In this document: positions 58,240-64,000 of the stretch, one piece after another
Numbering within the stretch: the stretch's first letter is position 1
How the letters are laid out: each line of letters begins with the position of its first letter
Assembly (NCBI GenBank): GCA_020912385.1
Contig: CP087217.1
Span: 1,054,001-1,118,000, forward strand
DNA from: Neofusicoccum parvum
Taxonomy: Eukaryota; Ascomycota; Dothideomycetes; Botryosphaeriales; Botryosphaeriaceae
Length of the DNA: 64,000 nucleotides
Reading direction: 5' to 3'
Position numbers and translations under genes: made by a program
The notes under the pieces: model-generated
Databases searched by the model: none
The model's input: only the letters and a program-made list of their open reading frames with translations
What the model was told of the DNA's origin: nothing

Positions 58240-58575
58240 GGCCAGATGATCCTTCCCCCCGCAGCCACCGCAGAAACGCCATTCCCGCACGATTGCCAAC
58301 GCAGCCGGCTCGCCAAATGAACAGCGGCCATGAGGCTGTTGGTGGATTTTGCGACGTTCGACGTTGGGCGACGAGAGTGGGTCGGAGGAGTCTTTGTGTT
58401 GCGCGAATCTGACACCTTCCCCGTGCGCTCTTCCGCACGCGTTGGTGGCTGGGGTGTCGGTTCTGAGGGAAGTGCGATGGATTGGCGGCCGGTGGGCGTG
58501 TTTTTCAGCTGCGGATGTTGGGCGGCTGACAGCAGTGCGGGCGGACGCCACTGCCGTTTGTGTGCTGAACCCTTT
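58240..58575. repeat. Dispersed repeat, copy 1 (left of the C2H2 gene)
   Basis: Aligns by eye, in the same orientation, with 62145-62480. Shared landmarks in order: CCCCGCAGCCAC, then GCC followed by CCACTCCC/CCATTCCC, CAAATGAACAGC/CAAATAAACATC, and an identical 25-nt core at 58337-58361. AATCTGACAC and CACTGCCGTTT near the right end complete the series. Between landmarks the copies have diverged by substitutions and small indels. No protein family, tRNA-like promoter or clear terminal inverted repeat is visible, so the class is unknown. Confidence 0.75.
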
Positions 58576-58584
58576 TTGCCTTTC

Positions 58585-61500
58585 TCATCTACCGGTGGAA
58601 CCTCCACTTGGGAAATTTCCATTTCCACCAGTATAGGTGTTGCCCGTCCAAGAAGTATCCGTTTGCGGGTTGTCAAAAATGTAGCCGACAGAGCTCTGGT
58701 CCAGTTGTGTGGTACCACTTAATGGTCCAGGATTATCGAACTGTAAGGGAAAGTAGAATGGATCAATATAACCAGACGAGTAATTGAAATTCGTCAGAGG
58801 TTCGTGTATCATCGATGCTGGCAACACGTCTGGATAGGTTGGTTGTAATTCGGCTCCATAATTGCCGCTGGACGCCATCTGCGCCAACATACCCGCTGCT
58901 ATACTATCAGCAGAGTCAAAGGGAGTCGATGTAGGGGCACTAGGTAGCATCGGCAGTAGCGTATTCAGGTCGACGTTGGAGGTGTACTCTGGGTTCTGAA
59001 TATTTGCTGGTGGCAGTCCTGCTTGTCCAGCTCTGTTGTGCCATGGCAGCTGATTCGCCGATTGCGAAATAGCGCAGCTGTCGCTGTTAGAAGGTTCTTG
59101 GACGGCCGGGTTTTCTGTTTTCTCGCGCCTGAGAGCGTTGAAAAATGCAGCATTTTGGTGATCGAAATTGCCAATACGCGAGGGCATCTCAGGATTTTCG
59201 GCAATAGTCATGCCGGGTGGTGTAGCAACGATTGTTGGGAGAAATTCAAAGGCAGAGGATGAAGGCAGGGAAGCCGAGGTTGCGGTATGTGGTAAGGCCA
59301 CAGCTGGATTAGTAGAGTTCCGAGAGAGATCATGCAAAGCCTCCAGAGAAACCGTAAGAGGTTCTGAATGAGTGGAATTTCGCCGTTCTTTCCATTCCCG
59401 GAAGATCTGCTGAAGAGCTTGTGGTATGATCTCAACAAGCTCGGCTTGCAGTTCTGCCTCGATGGCGCTCCCTTGTCTGCTTAAAGTTCTCTCGACATGT
59501 TGTTTTGCGTAGCTTCGTACTCGGTTAAGGGCAAATTCCTCGAAACTGGCTAGTTCCGAGTCTTTTGATATGTTCGGAGGTGGTGTTGTGTTATCGCAAT
59601 CTTATCACTTCGTCAGTACATACGCAGAGCCAACTTCACTGTAAGTGTACTCACACGGCGGTGGGATTACTGTGTCTTTGGGGAACAGGATACGATAGAT
59701 CCCCTGCCACTTCTCCTCCTCCGTATTTTCTCCTCTCCTACGTTTCTTGCTTCTGAGCTGTCTCTCTTGATCAGAGGTGATACCGTTTCTCTCTACCTTC
59801 TTTTCGCTTCGCTCGCAGGGCTTTTCTGTGTTTTGATGTCTTTGCAAGCACTCCTCGTCCTCAAAGACCTCATCGCATCGTCCACATACTTTACCAATAA
59901 AGCAATGACGCTTATAAAGATGCGCTCTAGTAATTTTTTTTTTTTTTTAGCTTGCAATGCTGATACCAGTCGTAATATATGGCGTACTTACTTTAGTCGT
60001 GATGTGTCCGAAAATCCAGGCCAAACACAAGCCTGTGACTTTGGACTGCAGGGATGTCGCTTCAAAAAAGGGCATGCCAACTTTTTGCCTTCTACAAGCC
60101 CCTTCGGCATTTTTTGCTTGCTCGAGTCTCGTTTTTTCCGTCTATCATCTTCTTCGTCATCCGCCTCGCCTTCTTCACCGCCAGACTGGGCTTTGCTCTT
60201 CATCTTTCGCTTGCCGTGTGCCCCGTGAGAACCAGGAGCACCTCCTCTCTCCTTTCCTGAACCTTTGCTATTTGAAGCGTGACTCGAGTTGCTTGACGCA
60301 GGTGAGTCATGTTGTCTATAGAGATACGGTCCAGGGCTTGGTGATGACGGCGAACTTTCTGCATTCATTTCTGAGGCTGGGTTCGAAGGGTTGGTACTTT
60401 GATCTTGACACTGGGTCTCGGGGGCTTCGAGATCTTCCGTATCATCGTCTTCATCCCCTTCATCGTCGTTGTCGGTGCTGGTATTGGTGTCGGTGTCCGT
60501 GTCAGCATCCCATTCGTCATGGGACAATGGCTCAAAAGTTGTAGGGAGCATCTGGTCAACCGCATCCACAGCTCTCCTCAACATCCTTTGTCGATGATCT
60601 TGCACCATCGCTCTGACGAGATCTGATACGGAACGCATGGCTGAAAAGATAAGAGTCTCCGGTATGTCACTATCACATGTGGGCGTCGTCTGCCGACCTG
60701 AGGTGGACGCCAATCCCTCGGCAAATGTCTTGTCTGTTGTCGGTGATGATGCTCGTTCTGTCGCCATCGCCAGAGAAATGGCTGCACTAGACTGCATTTC
60801 CGTGTCACCACTTGGCGTGGGATGCTGAAAGCTCGCAGCTCTGGACAACGTCGATCCGGTTGGCTCCTTCCCCGCAGCAGTAGGAAAAGGGGGTTCCAGA
60901 GTGGCCTCAATAGAACGGTTCGGAGTAGGGCTAATCGGGATGCCCTTGATGTGACCCTTCCTCTGTTCTTTGTGTACAATTCTTCGATGATCACCATGAC
61001 CAAATCGTATTTGATGTCTCTGGGAACTATAACGTAAGCATATTGCATTTATGTATCATAATTCAATCAGTACCGTTAAACTACTACGATTACTGAACGC
61101 CCTTCCGCAATCTTTACAGTGGGTGTTGGCACGGCTTTGGTTCTGTCTTTGTGAGAATCTTCACAGATAGACTGTATACGATTACGAACCTTGGAATCTT
61201 GGAGATTTTTGAAAATTACGCTGCAACCGTTGTACTCATATGACTCTATTAAGTCCGTTATATCAGAATTGATCGATGTGTCTGAGAGCGAGGTCAAGCC
61301 TGTGCTGTTCGTGCTTGAGCTTGAGTTGCTGGAGCTTAACCAGTCTGTGTTTGATCTTGACGGCTCGGACCAAGGAGACTCTTCTATTTGGAAATTGGCA
61401 TCAGAGAAATAAGATGATAGATCTTCTTCGTTCAGAGGCCCTGGAGGTGGCCAAGTATCGATCTCTTTCAAAACGAGGTCTTCATGATCAAATTCCTGCC

Positions 61501-61615
61501 CACTAAACCCGCTATTTTGTTGATGAAAGGGGGAAAAGGACGGCAATTTTGCGCCAATGTGCGGTGAGGGCGAGGGTGAAACCCGTGAAGGGTTTAACTG
61601 TTGCTCTTCGGTCAT
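58585..61615 (-). CDS. Fungal C2H2-type zinc-finger regulator-like protein
   Basis: Member of a loosely defined fungal group with a Cys/His domain, often annotated C2H2-type; function unknown, probably nuclear. Exons complement(61088-61615), (59992-61019), (59655-59926) and (58585-59600) stay in frame and give 947 aa. The N-terminal 500 residues are Ser/Thr/Asp-rich. The domain near residue 500 reads KKLACPFLKRHP, CVWPGF, then across intron 2 HLYKRHCFIGKVCGRCDEVF and ECLQRHQN. GITSDQERQLRSKKRR and EEKWQGIYRILFPKD follow, all typical of the group. The C-terminal half is Asn/Ser/Pro-rich. The first-intron donor (after 61088 or 61094) is the weakest point. Its DNA is more AT-rich than the neighbouring genes and it is flanked by repeat copies. 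Confidence 0.75.
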
Positions 61616-62838
61616 GACGCTCCGAATGGTGAACTCGGCATTCAGGAAGACGGAGGTTACAGCCTGATACCGACGGCCAGGGTGAAATTGTGTGCTGACA
61701 AGGGACTCGTTGAGTACTCAAGTGATTAGTCGCGCATCGACAAGTGCGAGTGCAGAAGAAGACGAGACGGACGAAGAAAACATGGTTTGAGGGTGGTTTT
61801 TACCTTGGGCACCGTCGCTGTCACACAGCCCGGCCCAGCCAGGTGCCCCAGTGACTGGAGACACGCGAGAGCCTGCAGGTAAGCAGGCCGAACCAACCAG
61901 CAAGACGATTTCCGTCGCACCAGCTACGTTCCTTGATCTGTGCACAAGAACCGGGCTCTGAATGGTCCCCCGTCCTCAGAATTGCGCTCAAATGCGCAAT
62001 TCTTCTATCGAGCAAAACTCAATGAGGCATTGCAAAAAAGGACCAAACCCACTCAGTAGCACACATCATACTGTGCCCGTATAGTGAGTGAAATGCCAAT
62101 TCTGGCAATTAGGAGGCGCTTACTGCATATTTTACCAGACCGGTCATGCCAACCGGTCACCCCGCAGCCACTGCAACCCGCCACTCCCATCCACCGCCGC
62201 AGCGGCGGCACCAAATAAACATCCGCCATGAAGATGTTGGTGGATTTTGCGACGTTCGAAGTTGGCGTCCTTGCGTCCCTTGCGTTGTGCTTCGTAAGGA
62301 TTATGTTCAAGCCTTGTGTGTCGCTGCAAAATCTGACACGGCCGAATGCAGTTGGTGGCGGGGTAGAATACGATGTGTGCGCGCGAGCGGGTGTTGGTTT
62401 TGTGGTGCAGCTGGGGTTGGGCGTTTTTGTGGCTAGCGGCTGACGGATTGCGCGGCGCCACTGCCGTTTTTGTGGTGCGGAGTCCTGCTTTGCTGGCGTG
62501 ACGTCGAGGAACGTGATCGGCTTTCGCGAGTGGCTCCCGGTGCCACTGTCGGTGGGTGAGAAGGATGCCGCTCCTGGAGCGTTCTCTGCTGTGGCTGGAA
62601 AATGAGTACTGTCGATTATTGGGGGGAGAGAGACGAGACGGAAAGAAATCTGAAAACGACTGAGGAGATAACGAGCGTTTCTGCTTTTTCCCATTCGCAG
62701 GCCAGGTATATACGCATTTCCCAAAAAAGATCGTCCTCCCAACGGAAGAAATAGTCACCAGTGTATCCCCAGTGAACTCCAATGCTCGCTCGCTATCCTC
62801 CAAAAGGAAAGACCAACACTCTACCCTCTCTCCCTCCA
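61616..62838. other. Intergenic upstream of the C2H2 gene
   Basis: 1.22 kb that contains the C2H2 promoter, repeat copy 2 (62145-62480) and the 3' UTR of the membrane-protein gene. No other coding signal seen. Confidence 0.5.
62145..62480. repeat. Dispersed repeat, copy 2 (right of the C2H2 gene)
   Basis: Direct-orientation partner of 58240-58575; the shared 25-nt core is at 62236-62260. Both copies open with CCCCGCAGCCAC and close near CACTGCCGTTT. The core can be read as Met-x-x-Leu-Val-Asp-Phe-Ala-Thr-Phe on the plus strand in both copies, but the frames diverge soon after, so this is not evidence of a protein. Confidence 0.75.
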
Positions 62839-64000
62839 TCAGTACGCCGGCGGCGGCGTCCTGGGAGTATCATCATCATGGCTTGTCGCCTTATACGTCC
62901 CCACTGTGCTTTCCTCTTCCCTTGCTCTCGCGCTCTCCAGCCTACTCGCCTCCCTCTCTTCCGCCGACAACATCTCCCTCCTACGCTCCACCTCCTTCTC
63001 CGTGCCGGGCGTGTGCACCTCGGTGCCCTTCCACCCGCCGTCCAGCTCTGCCGGTCCGCACGCCTCCAGCTCGTGCACCGGCAGCGGGCCCTCCAGCTCT
63101 GCCTTGGGGTCCGCCGACGCGCCCGACAGCTCCTTGCGGAAGTCGTTGTCGCCCGTCTTCTCGTGCACGGCGTCGCCGCCGTCGACCTCGTGCGAGTCAC
63201 CGGGTGACGCCTTGCGGGCGGCGGCGCGGCGGCGGCGGAAGAACCAGAGGGCGGCGCCGAGGAGGAGGGCGACGAAGGCGACTACGCCGATGACGATGCC
63301 GGCGATGGCGCCGCCAGAGAGTTTGTTGGACGAGGAAGCGGCTGCGGTGGATGAGGACTGGAGTTTTCCGTCAGTACCGAGCTCGAAGGATTGGACGTGC
63401 TGGTGATCTCCCCGAAACTTCGGTGATCAGGGGAAGGTGGGGGTGTTTTTTTTTACTTACCACTGCGGCCTGCTCCAAAGCGAATCCTTCAATGACGTGC
63501 CCGTACGCTTGATCGGCCGTGCTCGACGCCACCCACTCCTGCGTTGCCGTGATGCTCACGCTGTTGTACGCCGTCACGTTTACCGTCTTGCCCACGGTGA
63601 AGGAGCTGTAGCACGTCCCGCCGTATGCTGGTCTGTTTGTGTCCACGGTTGTGGAGGGCAGGGCCAGGAGAAAACCTCTGTTTGCAATGAATCAGCCGCC
63701 AATTTCTCCCAAAAGAGACACATTGAAAAGAAAAGAAAACAAAAAAAGCGAAGTAGAAATGAGCCTCCACCCACAAGACCGGCCAATCAAACGGATTCCA
63801 GAGATTGTTTCAAATATGAAATACGCGGCTCAGAAATAAGATAAATTGAAGCGAACTAAGAAAAAGCCAAACCACATACTCAGGGCAACACGCGATGTAA
63901 TTGCTTGTAAACGTGTTCACGGTATGCCACGCCTGAGGGCATACCAGCGGGCTCATGACGGGCGCGATGGAGCTGGACGCATTGAACACGGACGAGTACC
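62839..64000 (-). CDS. Single-pass membrane protein (5' end beyond window)
   Basis: Partial gene. Visible exons complement(63880-64000 and beyond), (63461-63677) and (62839-63357). The lumenal/extracellular part has paired cysteines (NYIACCPE and YGGTCYSSF) and N-glycosylation sequons (FNASS, VNVTAY), then a Ser-rich stalk. A membrane helix of about 22 residues follows in SGGAIAGIVIGVVAF..., stopped by FFRRRRAAARK. The cytosolic tail of about 130 residues is acidic and ends EVHTPGTEKEVERRREML... and PPPAY. The topology suggests a plasma-membrane or wall-associated surface protein; I do not recognise a named family. The signal peptide should lie outside the window. Confidence 0.75.

Noticed and set aside
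57739..58320. 193-codon frame next to repeat copy 1 as a coding gene
   Set aside because: Ends inside the repeat, and the flanking frames in repeat copy 2 do not preserve it.

Overview
This window is nuclear DNA from a filamentous ascomycete (Pezizomycotina). The evidence is short introns of about 45-165 bp with GTAAGT/GTGAGT-type donors and CTAAC/CTGAC-type branch sites, GC-rich coding DNA, a nuclear tRNA gene with an intron after position 37, and fungal families such as URC1, LaeA-like methyltransferases, WAPL, RIX1 and a P5B ATPase. Dothideomycetes is my best guess at class, from general resemblance only. I assembled gene models by hand from splice sites and reading frame. For every multi-exon model except the truncated last gene, exon lengths sum to a multiple of three.

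Layout. 1-9 kb: ITPase (HAM1), the adenylate kinase/ribosome factor FAP7, glucose-6-phosphate dehydrogenase (ZWF1, 8 exons), an ABHD11-like mitochondrial hydrolase and the TORC1-activating GTPase Rheb. 10-19 kb: the cohesin releaser WAPL, uracil phosphoribosyltransferase (FUR1), elongation factor ELF1 and the uracil-catabolism enzyme URC1 (10 exons, three of them tiny). 20-29 kb: a small unknown protein, ribosomal protein S1 and a P5B cation/polyamine ATPase. 29-36 kb: an AT-rich gene-free stretch, an endosomal/vacuolar Na+/H+ exchanger and a sucrose/alpha-glucoside-type transporter. 36-45 kb: an unknown Cys-pair protein, the TPR plasma-membrane scaffold YPP1 and the 60S assembly factor RIX1. 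45-49 kb: a decayed caspase-like gene, an NADPH alcohol dehydrogenase and tRNA-Ile(UAU). 49-56 kb: RPF1 and glycyl-tRNA synthetase from one divergent promoter, then a LaeA-like methyltransferase. 56-64 kb: an accessory-looking stretch holding a C2H2-type regulator bracketed by two diverged direct copies of an unrecognised repeat of about 330 bp, then a single-pass membrane protein truncated by the window end.

Themes. Several genes act in ribosome production and translation (FAP7, RPS1, RIX1, RPF1, GRS1, tRNA-Ile). FUR1 and URC1, two enzymes of the fungal uracil-degrading (URC) route, lie about 2.1 kb apart with only ELF1 between them. I see no biosynthetic cluster, CRISPR array or intact transposon. 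The least explained structures are the repeat pair around the C2H2 gene, the decayed caspase-like gene and the AT-rich island at 29.2-30.0 kb.
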